From Microbacterium indicum DSM 19969 (GTDB lineage: Bacteria; Actinomycetota; Actinomycetes; Actinomycetales; Microbacteriaceae), in NCBI RefSeq assembly GCF_000422385.1, contig NZ_AULR01000012.1:27115-91114 (forward strand): a stretch of 64,000 nucleotides of DNA. Reading direction: 5' to 3'. The notes beneath the pieces are model-generated. The model worked only from the letters and a program-made list of their open reading frames with translations. It ran no database searches and was not told where the DNA came from. Of the stretch, positions 8,935 to 20,465 are shown piece by piece. Both the position numbers and the translations under genes were made by a program. Every line of letters starts with the position of its first letter. The stretch's first letter is position 1.

Positions 8935-9590
8935 TCCGCGTCGCGATCGCCGACGACCAGCAGCTCGTCCGCATGGGCCTGCGCATGATGCTCGACGCCC
9001 AGGACGACGTCGAGGTCGTGGCCGAGGCGGCCGACGGCGGCGAGGCCGTCGGGATCGCGGCCCGCGGCGGCGTCGATGTCTTCCTCATGGACGTGCGCAT
9101 GCCCGGGACCGACGGCATAGCGGCGACGGCGCGGATCACGGCGGCGGCGGGCTCGCCGCGGGTGCTCGTGCTGACGACCTTCGATCTCGACGAGTACGCG
9201 TTCGCGGCGCTGCGCGCGGGGGCGAGCGGCTTCCTCCTGAAGGACGCGCGGCCCGCCGAGCTCCTCGGCGCGATCCGGGCCGTCGCGTCCGGCGACGCGG
9301 CCCTCGCGCCGCGCATCACGGCTCGGCTCATCGAGGAGTTCTCGGGGGCGTCCGCGCCCGTCCGGGTGCCGCACGCCGCGGAGGATCCCCGGCTCGCGTC
9401 GCTGACGGCGCGCGAGCGGGAGTTCCTCGAGGCCGTCGGGGCCGGGCTCACGAACGACGAGCTCGCCGAGCGCTTCTTCGTGTCGCTGTCGACGGTCAAG
9501 ACCCACGTCGGCCGGCTGCTCATGAAGCTCGAGGCGCGCGACCGCGTGCAGCTCGTGATCCTCGCCTACGAGTGGGGCCTCGCCCGGTGA
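8931..9590 (+). CDS. LuxR-family (NarL-type) response regulator
   Basis: Partner of the kinase at 7663. Its 219 residues start with a receiver domain (acidic pair DD near residue 8, phospho-acceptor aspartate in FLMDVRMPGTDG near residue 54, switch threonine in VLTTF, lysine in LLKDARPAELL). A C-terminal LuxR helix-turn-helix follows (LTAREREFLEAVGAGLTNDE and FVSLSTVKTHVGRLL). Its start overlaps the kinase stop, so the two are translationally coupled. The inverted repeat at 5801-5822 is the best candidate binding site. Confidence 0.93.
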   Translation: MIRVAIADDQQLVRMGLRMMLDAQDDVEVVAEAADGGEAVGIAARGGVDVFLMDVRMPGTDGIAATARITAAAGSPRVLVLTTFDLDEYAFAALRAGASGFLLKDARPAELLGAIRAVASGDAALAPRITARLIEEFSGASAPVRVPHAAEDPRLASLTAREREFLEAVGAGLTNDELAERFFVSLSTVKTHVGRLLMKLEARDRVQLVILAYEWGLAR

Positions 9591-9591
9591 C

Positions 9592-10503
9592 TCACACCGC
9601 GACGTCGAACCAGCGCGCCTCGGCGTAGCGCTTGAACCAGGCCACCTGGCGACGCGCGTATCGGCGCGTGAGGGCCTGCGCCTCGGCGATCGCCTCGGCC
9701 TCCGTCATCGCGCCGGCGATCTGCGCGAGCGCCTGCGCGTACCCGATCGCGCGGCTCGCGGTCTTCCCCCGCTCGAGCCCCGCGGCCTTCAGCGCCTCGG
9801 TCTCGGCGACCATGCCGTCGCGCCACATGCGGTGGACGCGCGCGTCGAGGCGCGAGATGAGGGCCGCTCGGTCCATGCGCAGGCCGAGGATCGTCGCGTC
9901 GTCGCGCCACAGCCGCGGCGCCTCCGGGAGGGCGGCGCCGTGCCCGGCGTCACCCTGTGCGAGCACCTCGAGAGCGCGGACGATGCGCCGCCCGTTGCGC
10001 GGGTCCACGCGCTCGGCCGTCTCGGGGCTCGCCGCGCGGAGCTCGTCGTAGAGCGCGCCGACGCCCTCGGCGGCGAGGCGCTCCTCGAGGGCCGCGCGCA
10101 TCGCGTCGTCGCGCGGCGGGAAGCGGAAGTCGTAGACGACGCTCGAGACGTAGAGGCCCGATCCGCCGACGAGGATCGCGTGGCGGCCGCGCGCGAGGAT
10201 GCTCTCGATCGCGGCTCGGGCGTCGCGCTGGTACGCCGCGACCGCGGCCTCCTCGGTGATGTCGAGGACGTCGAAGAGGTGGTGCACGACGCCCCGCCGC
10301 TCGGCGAGGGGCAGCTTCGCGGTGCCGATGTCCATGCCCCGGTACAGCTGCATCGCGTCGGCGTTGACGACCTCGGCCGCCTCGCCGCGCGCCGCGAGAC
10401 GGCCCGCGAGGTCGAGCGAGAGATCGCTCTTGCCCGTGCCCGTCGCGCCGACGACGGCCCACAGCCGCGGGCCGCCGTCGGGAAGCGGGACCGCGCGGAT
10501 CAC
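9592..10503 (-). CDS. miaA: tRNA dimethylallyltransferase MiaA
   Basis: Adds the isopentenyl group to A37 of tRNAs reading UNN codons. It has 303 residues, with P-loop [11 protein letters not shown] near residue 17, the DMAPP-pocket [29 protein letters not shown] and the C-terminal IGYAQALAQ...[12 protein letters not shown] region. The GTG start overlaps the miaB stop by 4 bases (GTGA), coupling it to miaB, whose enzyme acts next on the same base. Convergent with the response regulator, with almost no gap. Confidence 0.96.
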   Translation of the reverse strand: MIRAVPLPDGGPRLWAVVGATGTGKSDLSLDLAGRLAARGEAAEVVNADAMQLYRGMDIGTAKLPLAERRGVVHHLFDVLDITEEAAVAAYQRDARAAIESILARGRHAILVGGSGLYVSSVVYDFRFPPRDDAMRAALEERLAAEGVGALYDELRAASPETAERVDPRNGRRIVRALEVLAQGDAGHGAALPEAPRLWRDDATILGLRMDRAALISRLDARVHRMWRDGMVAETEALKAAGLERGKTASRAIGYAQALAQIAGAMTEAEAIAEAQALTRRYARRQVAWFKRYAEARWFDVAV

Positions 10504-12053
10504 GCTCCCACGCGCAGCCCGGGCATGCCGATCGACACCGAGCCGCCGATGTTCACGGCGCCGCCCGTGTGCGGGTTCGACGCGTGCGGGTCGTTCTGCT
10601 GGCGGTCCCACGCGTCGCCCGCGCGGGTGCGGCGGATCGCGAGCGGCGCGCCGTCGACGCTGTCGGCGAGCAGGTGCGAGGGGGCTGCGCGCGTGATCGT
10701 CACGGTGACGACGTCGCCCGGGCGCGGGATCTCCGACCCCTCGGGCACCTCGAAGTGCACGAGGCGGTTGTCTTCGGCCCGGCCCGTGAGACGGTGCGTC
10801 TCGGCGTCCTTCTTGCCCTCGCCCGTCGAGACGAGGACCTCGAGCGCGCGGCCGACCTGCTTCTCGTTCTCCTCGAGAGTGATCCGCTGCTGCAGCCGGA
10901 TGAGGCGGTCGTAGCGGCGCTGCACGACCTCCTTGGGGATCTGATCCTCCATCGTCGCCGCGGGCGTGCCCTCGCGGATCGAGTACTGGAAGGTGAAGGC
11001 GCTCGAGAAGCGGGCGGCCTCGACGACGCGCAGGGTGTCCTCGAAGTCCTCCTCGGTCTCGCCCGGGAAGCCGACGATGATGTCGGTCGTGATGGCGGCG
11101 TGCGGGATCCGCTCGCGCACCTTGTCGAGGATGCCGAGGAACTTCTTCGAGCGGTACGAGCGCCGCATGTCCTTGAGGACCTTGTCGCTGCCCGACTGAA
11201 GGGGCATGTGCAGCTGCGGCATGACGTTGGGGGTCTCGGCCATCGCGTCGATGACGTCGTCGGTGAACGCGGCGGGGTGCGGGCTCGTGAAGCGCACGCG
11301 CTCGAGGCCCTCGATCTCGCCGCACGCGCGGAGGAGCTTGCCGAAGGCCTCGCGGTCGCCGAACTCGACGCCGTAGGTGTTCACGTTCTGCCCGAGGAGC
11401 GTGACCTCGGTCGCGCCGTCGGCGACGAGCGCGCGGATCTCGCTCAGGATGTCGCCGGGGCGCCGGTCGCGCTCCTTGCCGCGCAGGCTCGGCACGATGC
11501 AGAAGGTGCAGGTGTTGTTGCACCCGACCGAGATCGACACCCAGCCCGCGTACGTAGAGTCGCGCTTCGTCGGCAGCGTCGAGGGGAAGACCTCGAGCGC
11601 CTCGAGGATCTCGAGCTCGGCCTGCTCGTTGTGTCGCGAGCGCTCGAGCAGCTGCGGCAGCGAGCCCATGTTGTGGGTTCCGAAGACGACGTCGACCCAG
11701 GGCGCCTTGTCGACGACGGCCTGCTTGTCCATCTGGGCGAGGCAGCCCCCGACGGCGATCTGCATGCCCTCGTGGCCGTCCTTCTGCGACTTGAGGTGGC
11801 CGAGCGTGCCATACAGCTTGCCCGACGCGTTCTCGCGGACCGCGCAGGTGTTGATAACGACGAGGTCGGCGTCCTCCCCCTCGGGTGCCGGGACGTAGCC
11901 CGCGCTCTCGAGCGAGCCCGAGAGCCGCTCGGAGTCGTGCACGTTCATCTGGCACCCGAACGTGCGCACGACGTAGGTGCGTGCGCGGCCCGACGCGTCG
12001 AAGGCGACGGGCGACGGCTCGATGACGGTCGGAAGGTTCGAGACAGTGGTCAT
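10500..12053 (-). CDS. miaB: tRNA methylthiotransferase MiaB
   Basis: Radical-SAM enzyme that adds the 2-methylthio group to i6A37 of tRNA. In 517 residues I see the N-terminal UPF0004 domain with its three cluster cysteines ([27 protein letters not shown]), the radical-SAM CxxxCxxC in [16 protein letters not shown] near residue 180, and a C-terminal TRAM domain. TAGAAT lies 10 bases before the ATG. Translationally coupled to miaA. Confidence 0.97.
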   Translation of the reverse strand: MTTVSNLPTVIEPSPVAFDASGRARTYVVRTFGCQMNVHDSERLSGSLESAGYVPAPEGEDADLVVINTCAVRENASGKLYGTLGHLKSQKDGHEGMQIAVGGCLAQMDKQAVVDKAPWVDVVFGTHNMGSLPQLLERSRHNEQAELEILEALEVFPSTLPTKRDSTYAGWVSISVGCNNTCTFCIVPSLRGKERDRRPGDILSEIRALVADGATEVTLLGQNVNTYGVEFGDREAFGKLLRACGEIEGLERVRFTSPHPAAFTDDVIDAMAETPNVMPQLHMPLQSGSDKVLKDMRRSYRSKKFLGILDKVRERIPHAAITTDIIVGFPGETEEDFEDTLRVVEAARFSSAFTFQYSIREGTPAATMEDQIPKEVVQRRYDRLIRLQQRITLEENEKQVGRALEVLVSTGEGKKDAETHRLTGRAEDNRLVHFEVPEGSEIPRPGDVVTVTITRAAPSHLLADSVDGAPLAIRRTRAGDAWDRQQNDPHASNPHTGGAVNIGGSVSIGMPGLRVGA

Positions 12054-12104
12054 AACGCCCCCGATTCTACGAGCGGGACCCGCAGAAATCGCCTGAGCCT
12101 GCCC

Positions 12105-12803
12105 TTACCGGAAGCGGACCCCGCCGCCGCGGGACCCGCGCTTCGCCTCGGCGATCGCGTCGCGAGCCACGCCGTAGGCCATCGAGCCGCCGAAGCCGCG
12201 ACGCGAGAGCTGACCGACGAGTCGGCGCAGCGCCGTCTCGTCGTCGTAGCGCGCGAGCGCGGGCGCCTTCTGCCGCGCGAACTCGATCGCCCGTTCGCGG
12301 TCGTCGTCGGGCAGCTCGTCGAGCGCGCGGTCGATCGCCTCACGCGCGACGCCCCGCGCCGCGAGGGCCTGTGCGATCGCGCGACGCCCCTGGTTGCGGC
12401 GCGTCACCGCCGAGTGGACGAGCTGCTCGGCGAGCCGGTCGTCGTCGATCGCGCCGACGCGCTCGAGGCGGTCGACGATGTCGTCGACGAGGTGCGGCGC
12501 GACCTCGTCGCGGCGCAGCCGCTCGCGGGCCTCGTGAGCCGAGAGGTCGCGCGTCGCGAGCGCCTTCGCGAGCCGCGCCTCGGCGCGCTCGGCCACCTCG
12601 GCGTCGCCGGGGATCTCCTCGTCGTCGGCGATCGCGGCGCCGACCGGTTCGGCGACCGGCGCGAGGACGTCGGATCGGCGCGCGTCGTCGCTCCACGTCG
12701 TGTGCCACTCGTCGCGGGCCGGTGCGGGGTGCGTGGGCACCGGCCCGCCGAAGAGCGGCACGACGGGAGCGAGGTGCTCGCCCCCGTCTGTGCCGTCGCT
12801 CAT
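12105..12803 (-). CDS. recX: RecA regulator RecX
   Basis: Modulator of RecA filaments. It has 232 residues: the first ~70 are a variable, low-complexity acidic region, followed by three tandem RecX helical repeats (LSAHEARERLRR, IDDDRLAEQLVHSAV, RRGFGGSMAYGVAR). It begins 4 bases after the recA stop, as in most actinobacteria, so it is made from the same transcript. The long N-terminal extension is typical of this order. Confidence 0.9.
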   Translation of the reverse strand: MSDGTDGGEHLAPVVPLFGGPVPTHPAPARDEWHTTWSDDARRSDVLAPVAEPVGAAIADDEEIPGDAEVAERAEARLAKALATRDLSAHEARERLRRDEVAPHLVDDIVDRLERVGAIDDDRLAEQLVHSAVTRRNQGRRAIAQALAARGVAREAIDRALDELPDDDRERAIEFARQKAPALARYDDETALRRLVGQLSRRGFGGSMAYGVARDAIAEAKRGSRGGGVRFR

Positions 12804-12807
12804 CGCG

Positions 12808-13866
<1,059 letters not shown>

Positions 13867-14117
13867 GGTGTTCTCCTTCATCGCTCGTTCACCGCCGCCC
13901 GTAGGCTGTCGTGACCCGCCTCTCAGGGGCGGATTCTTCGACAGGGCGCGTGGCCTCCTGTGCCGATCTCCACGCTACGGACGACCCCCGACAGACGAAG
14001 CGGATCGCTCGGATCGGTGGAGAACCGGACCGGAACCACGTTGTGGATGAGACTACGCCCCGCCGAACGCATCTTCGAAGAAGACGCGCCGACGGGGCGC
14101 AGTGATTTCGAAACCCG
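13867..14117. other. recA upstream region (intergenic)
   Basis: About 250 bases without a gene, the longest such stretch in the window. It contains the recA ribosome-binding site, a small CCGCC/GGCGG hairpin near 13917-13933 and the SOS-box candidate at 14064-14077. I see no RNA gene in it. Confidence 0.6.
14064..14077. promoter_or_regulatory. Candidate LexA (SOS) box upstream of recA
   Basis: CGAACGCATCTTCG matches the actinobacterial consensus CGAAC-N4-GTTCG at 9 of 10 fixed positions. It is the only such site I found in the intergenic sequence before recA. Confidence 0.5.
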
Positions 14118-14336
14118 TCAGGCCCGGGCGTCCTGGATTCCGACCCGGTAGCGGGCCGACGGCGGCAGCTCGGTCTCGTCGCAGATCGCGAGCCAGATGT
14201 CGCGCGGCGGGACGCCGGCGTCGAGCGCCTCGGCCGCCGTGATGCCGTAGGCGGTCAGGACGATGTCGGCCACGACCCAGTTGGCGCGCGCGCCGAACTC
14301 CTGGTCGACGGCGCGATGGAACTCGCTGCGCCTCAT
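14118..14336 (-). CDS. DUF3046 family protein
   Basis: A 72-residue protein of unknown function belonging to the DUF3046 family, found next to recA in many actinobacteria. It begins MRRSEFHRAVDQEFG and carries the conserved core VLTAYGITAAEALDAG and P-R-DIWLAICDE. No membrane segment or known catalytic motif. It sits between clgR (10 bases upstream) and the recA promoter region. Its steady position suggests, but does not prove, a role linked to DNA repair or protein quality control. Confidence 0.85.
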   Translation of the reverse strand: MRRSEFHRAVDQEFGARANWVVADIVLTAYGITAAEALDAGVPPRDIWLAICDETELPPSARYRVGIQDARA

Positions 14337-14346
14337 GCGGTGCGGA

Positions 14347-14658
14347 TCACCGGAGCGACAGCTCGGGCCCCACGGAGGCGACGAGCTCGTCGGGCACCAC
14401 GTCGGGGATCGCGCTCTCGATGCCCTCGAGCACCGCGATGCGGTCGCTCACGCGGCGCATGATCGCCCACATCGGGATCTCGAGCGCCTCGGCGACGGCC
14501 GCGAGGATCTCGCTCGAGACCTCCTTCTGACCGCGCTCGACCTCGCTGAGGTATCCGAGCGCGACGCTCGCCTTGCCCGCGACCTGTCGGAGGGTCTGGC
14601 CCTTCTGCTGTCGGAAATCGCGAAGCACATCGCCGATCTCCTGGCGGATGAGAATCAT
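14347..14658 (-). CDS. clgR: XRE-family regulator ClgR
   Basis: Transcriptional activator of clp protease and other protein-homeostasis genes in actinobacteria. It has 103 residues: an N-terminal Cro/C1-type helix-turn-helix (GQTLRQVAGKASVALGYLSE, residues about 20-45) and a short C-terminal tail. In relatives the protein is itself a Clp substrate, so levels depend on its degradation signal. The start at 14658 (MILIRQEIG) has a strong GGGAGGGG ribosome site and matches the family. Upstream of recA as in corynebacteria and mycobacteria. Confidence 0.9.
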   Translation of the reverse strand: MILIRQEIGDVLRDFRQQKGQTLRQVAGKASVALGYLSEVERGQKEVSSEILAAVAEALEIPMWAIMRRVSDRIAVLEGIESAIPDVVPDELVASVGPELSLR

Positions 14659-14769
14659 GGCGGCCCCTCCCTCGCTTCGTATGGCCGACGACCCGGCGCC
14701 GAGCCGAGTCGTTCGCTGGTTACCAGCGTACGTGCTGGAGCGGCCGGGTCGGCCGCGTGCATCCAACGG

Positions 14770-15282
14770 TTACGTGGGTGAAACCGTGTTCACAGCTTCG
14801 ATATTCCCGCGCACCGCGTCGAGGGCGAGGGCGATGACGGCGTCGACCGTCGCCCGACGGATCTCGTCGCGGTCCCCGCCGAGGCGGAGATGCCGCGTGA
14901 CCGTCCTCTCGGGCGTCGCGACGGCGATGTGCACGGTCCCGACGGGCTGGCCGTCGGGCGATGCCGGGCCCGCGATCCCCGTCGTCGCGAGGCCGACGTC
15001 GCAGGGCGATCCGTCGACGGCCAGGGCCGTGCGCACCCCGTAGGCCATCTGGCAGGCGACCTCGGGGTGGACGGGGCCGTGCGCGTCGAGAAGGCCGCCG
15101 TCGACGCCGAGGAGCTCGCGCTTGACCCTCGTGTCGTAGGCGACGACTCCCCCGCGTACGCTCGCCGACGCCCCGGGGACCGCGACGAGACCCGCGACGA
15201 CGAGGCCTCCCGTGAGCGACTCGGCCGTGCCCGCCGACCAGCCCCTCGCCCGCAGAGCGGTGAGGAGGTCGGCGGCCGTCAC
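14770..15282 (-). CDS. CinA C-terminal-type nicotinamide mononucleotide amidohydrolase
   Basis: Stand-alone C-terminal CinA domain (PncC family), which deamidates nicotinamide mononucleotide for NAD salvage. It has 170 residues, with the family motif GTAESLTGGLVVAGL near residue 18, SVRGGVVAYDTRVKRELLGV, and GIAGPASPDGQPVGTVHIA. The N-terminal MoCF-like domain of full CinA is absent, normal in this group. The GTG start overlaps the pgsA stop by 4 bases. Confidence 0.9.
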   Translation of the reverse strand: MTAADLLTALRARGWSAGTAESLTGGLVVAGLVAVPGASASVRGGVVAYDTRVKRELLGVDGGLLDAHGPVHPEVACQMAYGVRTALAVDGSPCDVGLATTGIAGPASPDGQPVGTVHIAVATPERTVTRHLRLGGDRDEIRRATVDAVIALALDAVRGNIEAVNTVSPT

Positions 15283-15857
15283 GCCCGCGCCCCGCGGGAT
15301 CCGCGCAGCTGCGCCGCGACGTAGTCGATGCCGCTCGCGATCGTGAGGACGACCACGATCCAGAGGAGGACCGTCGTGACGACCACCCACGGGCCGACGC
15401 CGATCAGCAGGTGGAGGGGCAGGAGCGCCCACGCGAGCGCGACTCCCTGGAAGGCCGTCTTGATCTTGCCCATCCACGCCGCCGACACGTCGTGCTGGCG
15501 GCGCACGACGAGCCGGTGGATCGTGATCCCCCACTCGCGCACGAGGATCACGACGACCATCCACCAGGCCATCTCGCCGAGGATCGCGAGGCCCACGAAG
15601 GCGAGGCCCGTCAGCAGCTTGTCGGCGATCGGGTCCCAGAGCTTGCCGAAGTCGCTCACGATCTCGAAGCGGCGCGCGAGATAGCCGTCGACCCAGTCGG
15701 TCGAGATCGCGACGATGAAGAGGATCGCCGCGACCCAGCGCATCGCGAGGGACGCGTCGCCGTGCATGCCGCCGACGAGCAGCAGCACGAAGAACACGAT
15801 CGCGAGCGGGATGCGCGCGACCGTGATCGCGTTGGGCAGCTGCGGGTGGATCGCCAT
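15279..15857 (-). CDS. pgsA: CDP-diacylglycerol--glycerol-3-phosphate 3-phosphatidyltransferase
   Basis: Integral membrane enzyme making phosphatidylglycerol phosphate. It has 192 residues and about four to five transmembrane segments. The CDP-alcohol phosphatidyltransferase signature is intact: DWVDGYLARR, then G and two aspartates in DFGKLWDPIADK (residues about 65-90). Operon with ftsK upstream (23 bases) and cinA downstream (overlap). Confidence 0.94.
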   Translation of the reverse strand: MAIHPQLPNAITVARIPLAIVFFVLLLVGGMHGDASLAMRWVAAILFIVAISTDWVDGYLARRFEIVSDFGKLWDPIADKLLTGLAFVGLAILGEMAWWMVVVILVREWGITIHRLVVRRQHDVSAAWMGKIKTAFQGVALAWALLPLHLLIGVGPWVVVTTVLLWIVVVLTIASGIDYVAAQLRGSRGARA

Positions 15858-15880
15858 GGGATCAGTCTGTCAGTGCCCGG

Positions 15881-18682
15881 TCAGTCGCGGCCCGTGAGCT
15901 GCCACGCGTCTTCGTCGCCGTCCTCGTCGATCACGGGGCGGTTCTGGAACTGCGCCTCGATCGGGTCGGAGTCGTAGCGCGCGTCGCCCTGCTCCTGCTC
16001 GGGCATCGCCGCGGTCGGTGCCGTCACGGGCGCGGCCGGGGGCTCCTGGCCCTTGAGCCTGGCCACGACCTCGGGCAGCTGCTCGGGGGTGACGAGGACG
16101 TCGCGGGCCTTCGAGCCCTCGGACGGGCCGACGACCTCGCGCGACTCGAGCAGGTCCATGAGGCGCCCCGCCTTCGCGAAGCCGACGCGCAGCTTGCGCT
16201 GCAGCATCGACGTCGACCCGAACTGGCTCGACACGATGAGCTCGGCCGCCGCGATGAGCACCTCGAGGTCATCTCCGATGTCCTCGTCGATCTCCTTCTT
16301 CGGGGCGTCGATCGCCTCGGCGACGTCGGAGCGGTACTCGGGGCGCGCCTGCCCCGTGACGTGCTGCACGACCGAGTGGATCTCGTCCTCGGTGACCCAC
16401 GCGCCCTGCACGCGGAACGGCTTGGACGATCCCATGGGCGAGAAGAGCGCGTCGCCCTGGCCGATGAGCTTGTCGGCGCCGCCCTCGTCGAGGATCACGC
16501 GGCTGTCGGTGACGCTCGTGACCGCGAACGCGAGGCGCGACGGCACGTTGGCCTTGATGAGGCCCGTGACGACGTTGACCGAGGGGCGCTGCGTCGCGAG
16601 GACCAGGTGGATGCCGGCCGCGCGCGCGAGCTGCGTGATCCGGACGATCGAGTCCTCGACGTCGCGCGGGGCGACCATCATGAGGTCGGCGAGCTCGTCG
16701 ACGACCACGAGGAGGTAGGGGTACGGCTTGAGCACGCGCTCGCTGCCCGGGGGGAGCTGGATCTCGCCCGCGAGCAGCGCCTGGTTGAAGTCGTCGACGT
16801 GGCGGTACCCGAACGACGCGAGGTCGTCGTACCGCATGTCCATCTCCTTCACGACCCACTGCAGCGCCTCGGCCGCCTTCTTGGGGTTCGTGATGATGGG
16901 CGTGATGAGGTGCGGCACGCCCGCGTAGGCCGAGAGCTCGACGCGCTTGGGGTCGACGAGCACCATGCGCACCTCGCTCGGCTTCGCGCGCATGAGGATG
17001 CTCGTGATCATCGAGTTGACGAAGCTCGACTTTCCCGACCCCGTCGAACCGGCGACGAGGAGGTGCGGCATCTTCGCGAGATTCGCGACGACGAAGCCGC
17101 CCGAGACGTCCTTGCCGACGCCCATCGTCATGGGGTGTGTCGACTTCTGCGCCGCGGGAGAACGCAGCACGTCGCCGAGCGCGACGGTCTCGCGGTCGAC
17201 GTTCGGAATCTCGATGCCGATCGCGCTCTTGCCCGGGATGGGCGCGAGGATCCGCACGTCGTTCGACGCGACGGCGTAGGCGATGTTGTTCGCGAGCTGC
17301 GTGATCTTCTCGACCTTGACGCCGGGGCCGAGCTCGACCTCGTACTGGGTCACGGTCGGTCCGCGCGAGAAGCCCGTGACGCCCGCGTTGACCTTGAACT
17401 GCTCGAAGACGCTCTCGATCTGCGCGACCATGCGGTCGTTCGCCTCGGACTTGACGATCGACGGCGGGCCAGCCGAGAGCGCGGCGGGCGACGGCAGGAC
17501 GTAGGGGGCCTCGGGCGGCTGCGGCCCGCGCGCGCCGGGGCCGTCGGTGCCGAAGCCCGAGATGCCGCCGAACTCGTCGTCGGATGCGCCGTCGTCGTCG
17601 CCCATGAGGTCGAGGCCGCCGCCGGCGTTCGCCTCGTCGCGGAGGCTCCGCAGCGCGGGGCTGTCGAGGACCTCGGTCGCGGCCGCCGCGGGGTCGACCG
17701 CGGGCTCGGGGACCGGTTCGGGGTCAGCCGTGATGATCGCCTGGGCGTAGCCGCCGTCGCGCTGCTCGCCGAGCAGCTCGGTGAGCTGCTGCGGCTCGGT
17801 CACGGCGTCGGGGTCCTCTTCGCGCCCCGTCGCGTTGCGGCGCCACCAGGGCAGCTCGTCTGCGCCGTCGAACAGCTCGTCCTTCTTGCCGCGCGCCTTG
17901 CGGCCGCGGCGGGGCCGCTCGTCGATGACCTCGGTCGGCGCCTCGGCCGCGGCCTCTTCGGCCTCGGCACGGCGCTCCTCTCCGAACATCCACGCGTAGA
18001 GGTCGCCGAGGCGGCGCCCGATGCGGTTGGGCGGCGTCTTCGTGAGGATCATGAGGCTCAGCGCGACGACGACCCCGAGGACGACGTAGGCCCCGACGTC
18101 GGTCAGGACGATCGCGAGCGGCTGGCCCGCGAGCCAGCCCAGGACGCCGCCAGCCGCGCTCAGCGCCGGCATGCCCTCGGAGGGCGAGGGCCGACCGAGC
18201 GCGACGTGGCACATGCCCGCGACCGCGATGATCAGGAGCGCGAAGCCGATGCCGACCCGCCCGTTGTTGTAGACCGACGACGGATGACGGAACAGCCACC
18301 CCGCGAGCAGGATCAGGAGGACGGGGAAGACGAACGCGACGCGGCCGATGACGAGGCCGAACGTGTACGCGCTGAGGTTCACCGCGACGGGCTGGCCGAT
18401 GAGGAACCACTCGACGACGGCGCCCGCGATCGCGAGGAGGACGAGGAGCAGCGGGAACCCGTCGCGCCGATCGGCTCGCTCGAGATCCTCGGTGCCGAAG
18501 GCGCGGAACAGCCCGCCGACGGCGCGCGCGAGACCGTTCCAGGCGCGCACGGGCAGGGCGGGTGTCTCGAAGCCGTCGATCGACGACTTCGGAGCGGGCG
18601 CGGACGAGCGCGGGGCCCCCTTCGCGGAGGCCCCGCGACCCTTCTGCGCGGACTTCTGGGGCGCGGAGGACGATGGAGCCAT
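15881..18682 (-). CDS. ftsK: DNA translocase FtsK/SpoIIIE
   Basis: Septal DNA pump that clears chromosome ends at division. It has 933 residues: a basic N-terminus, four to five transmembrane segments (about 75-225), a charged linker (about 235-400), the motor with Walker [13 protein letters not shown] near residue 545 and Walker [14 protein letters not shown], and a C-terminal winged-helix gamma domain ([20 protein letters not shown] region, about 815-880) for KOPS recognition. TAGCGT 6 bases before the ATG suggests a leaderless transcript. Confidence 0.97.
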   Translation of the reverse strand: MAPSSSAPQKSAQKGRGASAKGAPRSSAPAPKSSIDGFETPALPVRAWNGLARAVGGLFRAFGTEDLERADRRDGFPLLLVLLAIAGAVVEWFLIGQPVAVNLSAYTFGLVIGRVAFVFPVLLILLAGWLFRHPSSVYNNGRVGIGFALLIIAVAGMCHVALGRPSPSEGMPALSAAGGVLGWLAGQPLAIVLTDVGAYVVLGVVVALSLMILTKTPPNRIGRRLGDLYAWMFGEERRAEAEEAAAEAPTEVIDERPRRGRKARGKKDELFDGADELPWWRRNATGREEDPDAVTEPQQLTELLGEQRDGGYAQAIITADPEPVPEPAVDPAAAATEVLDSPALRSLRDEANAGGGLDLMGDDDGASDDEFGGISGFGTDGPGARGPQPPEAPYVLPSPAALSAGPPSIVKSEANDRMVAQIESVFEQFKVNAGVTGFSRGPTVTQYEVELGPGVKVEKITQLANNIAYAVASNDVRILAPIPGKSAIGIEIPNVDRETVALGDVLRSPAAQKSTHPMTMGVGKDVSGGFVVANLAKMPHLLVAGSTGSGKSSFVNSMITSILMRAKPSEVRMVLVDPKRVELSAYAGVPHLITPIITNPKKAAEALQWVVKEMDMRYDDLASFGYRHVDDFNQALLAGEIQLPPGSERVLKPYPYLLVVVDELADLMMVAPRDVEDSIVRITQLARAAGIHLVLATQRPSVNVVTGLIKANVPSRLAFAVTSVTDSRVILDEGGADKLIGQGDALFSPMGSSKPFRVQGAWVTEDEIHSVVQHVTGQARPEYRSDVAEAIDAPKKEIDEDIGDDLEVLIAAAELIVSSQFGSTSMLQRKLRVGFAKAGRLMDLLESREVVGPSEGSKARDVLVTPEQLPEVVARLKGQEPPAAPVTAPTAAMPEQEQGDARYDSDPIEAQFQNRPVIDEDGDEDAWQLTGRD

Positions 18683-18699
18683 GCCCTAACGCTACGGCG

Positions 18700-18741
18700 A
18701 ACCCCCGACAAACGGCCGCAGGGCGCGCTCTGTCGGGGGTT
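18700..18741 (-). terminator. Hairpin terminator downstream of rnj
   Basis: An 11-bp perfect stem (AACCCCCGACA and TGTCGGGGGTT) with a 20-base loop lies in the short gap between rnj and the ftsK promoter. It probably ends the rnj transcript. Confidence 0.6.
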
Positions 18742-18755
18742 TCCGGGGCGGCCCG

Positions 18756-20432
18756 TCAGGCCTCGATGACCACCGGGACGATCATCGGGCGGCGGCGCAG
18801 CGACGTGCCCACCCAGCGGCCGATCGTGCGGCGCACGGCCTGCGAGAGCGCGTGGTTGTCGCGCACGCCCTTCTGGGCCGCCTCCTCGAGGGCCTTGACG
18901 ATCTTCGGCTTGATCTTGTCGAAGACGCGGTCGTCCTCGGCGATGCCGCGGGCGTGGATCTCGGGGCCCGAGACGATCTCGCCCGTCTTCTTGTCGACGA
19001 CGACGATGACCGAGACGAAGCCCTCCTCGCCGAGGGTGCGGCGGTCCTTGAGGTCGGCGTCGGTGATCGCGCCGACGGTCGAGCCGTCGACGTAGACGAA
19101 CCCGATGTCGTACTGGCCCGACACCCAGGCCTCTCCGTCGCGGAGGTCGATCGACGTGCCGTTCTCGCCGACGATCGTGTTCTGCTCGGGGATGCCCGTC
19201 TTCTGCGCGAGGTTGGCGCTCGCGGTGAGGTGGCGCCACTCGCCGTGCACCGGGAAGACGTTCTTCGGCTTGAGGATGTTGTAGCAGTAGAGCAGCTCGC
19301 CCGCCGCGGCGTGGCCCGACACGTGCACCTTCGCGTTGGCCTTGTGGACGACGTTCGCGCCCAGCTTGATGAGGCCGTTGATGACGCGGTACACGCCGTT
19401 CTCGTTGCCGGGGATGAGGCTCGACGCGAGGATCACGGTGTCGCCCTCGCCGGGTTGGATGTCGTGGTCGCCGTTCGCCATGCGGCTCAGGACGGCCATG
19501 GGCTCGCCCTGGGAGCCCGTCGACATGTAGACGATCTGGTCGTCGGGGATGTCGTGGGACTTCTTGTAGTCGACGAGCGCCCCCTCGGGGACGTCGAGGT
19601 AGCCGAGCTGCTCGGCGATCGTCATGTTGCGCACCATCGATCGACCGAGGAGCGCGACGCGGCGGCCGTTGTTGTGCGCGGCCTCGACGACCTGCTGCAC
19701 GCGGTGCACGTGGCTCGAGAAGCTCGCGACGATCACGCGACCCGTGGTCTTCGCCATGACCTGGTCGATGACGGGGCCGATCTCGGCCTCCGTGGGGGTG
19801 AAGCCCGGGACCTCGGCGTTCGTCGAGTCGGGCAGGAAGAGGTCGACGCCCTCCTCCCCCAGGCGCGAGAAGGCGCGCAGGTCGGTCAGGCGGCCGTCGA
19901 GCGGCAGCTGATCCATCTTGAAGTCGCCCGTGTGGAGCACGAGGCCCGCCTCGGTGCGGATCGCGACCGCGAGCGCGTCGGGGATCGAGTGGTTCACGGC
20001 GATGAACTCGAGGTCGAACGGGCCGACCTGCGCGCGCTCGCCCTCGCGCACGACGTGCGAGCGCGGCGTGATCCGGTGCTCCTTGAGCTTGGCCGCCGTG
20101 AGCGCGAGCGTCAGCTTCGAGCCGTAGATCGGGATGTCCTCGCGCAGACGGAGGAGGTAGGGGACGGCGCCGATGTGGTCCTCGTGGCCGTGCGTCAGCA
20201 CGAGGCCGACGACGTCGCTGAGGCGATCCCGCAGCGGGCCCATGTCCGGGAGGATCAGGTCGACGCCGGGCTGGGTCTCCTCGGGGAAGAGCACGCCGCA
20301 GTCGACGATGAGGATCTTGCCGCCGAACTCGTACATGGCCATGTTGCGGCCGACCTCGCCGAGCCCGCCGAGGGGCGTGACGCGGAGGGTTCCGGGCTCG
20401 AGTTCAGGCGGATCGAAGACAGGAGTGGACAT
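18756..20432 (-). CDS. rnj: Ribonuclease J
   Basis: Metallo-beta-lactamase-fold RNase with 5'-exo and endonuclease activity in mRNA decay and rRNA processing. It has 558 residues, with the metal-binding HGHEDHIGA near residue 82, HTGDFK, the beta-CASP motif region LLGRSMVRN and HVSGHAAAGE in the C-terminal part. It follows dapA after a short gap, the same neighbourhood as in other Actinomycetota. Confidence 0.96.
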   Translation of the reverse strand: MSTPVFDPPELEPGTLRVTPLGGLGEVGRNMAMYEFGGKILIVDCGVLFPEETQPGVDLILPDMGPLRDRLSDVVGLVLTHGHEDHIGAVPYLLRLREDIPIYGSKLTLALTAAKLKEHRITPRSHVVREGERAQVGPFDLEFIAVNHSIPDALAVAIRTEAGLVLHTGDFKMDQLPLDGRLTDLRAFSRLGEEGVDLFLPDSTNAEVPGFTPTEAEIGPVIDQVMAKTTGRVIVASFSSHVHRVQQVVEAAHNNGRRVALLGRSMVRNMTIAEQLGYLDVPEGALVDYKKSHDIPDDQIVYMSTGSQGEPMAVLSRMANGDHDIQPGEGDTVILASSLIPGNENGVYRVINGLIKLGANVVHKANAKVHVSGHAAAGELLYCYNILKPKNVFPVHGEWRHLTASANLAQKTGIPEQNTIVGENGTSIDLRDGEAWVSGQYDIGFVYVDGSTVGAITDADLKDRRTLGEEGFVSVIVVVDKKTGEIVSGPEIHARGIAEDDRVFDKIKPKIVKALEEAAQKGVRDNHALSQAVRRTIGRWVGTSLRRRPMIVPVVIEA

Positions 20433-20465
20433 TGTGCCTTTCCGCGCGTGTGCGCAGGGTGGTCG

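Noticed and set aside
16361..18769. 802-codon plus-strand open frame opposite ftsK
   Set aside because: Shadow of ftsK; no ribosome site or domain. Similar long frames opposite rnj, pnp and the SNF2 gene were rejected for the same reason.
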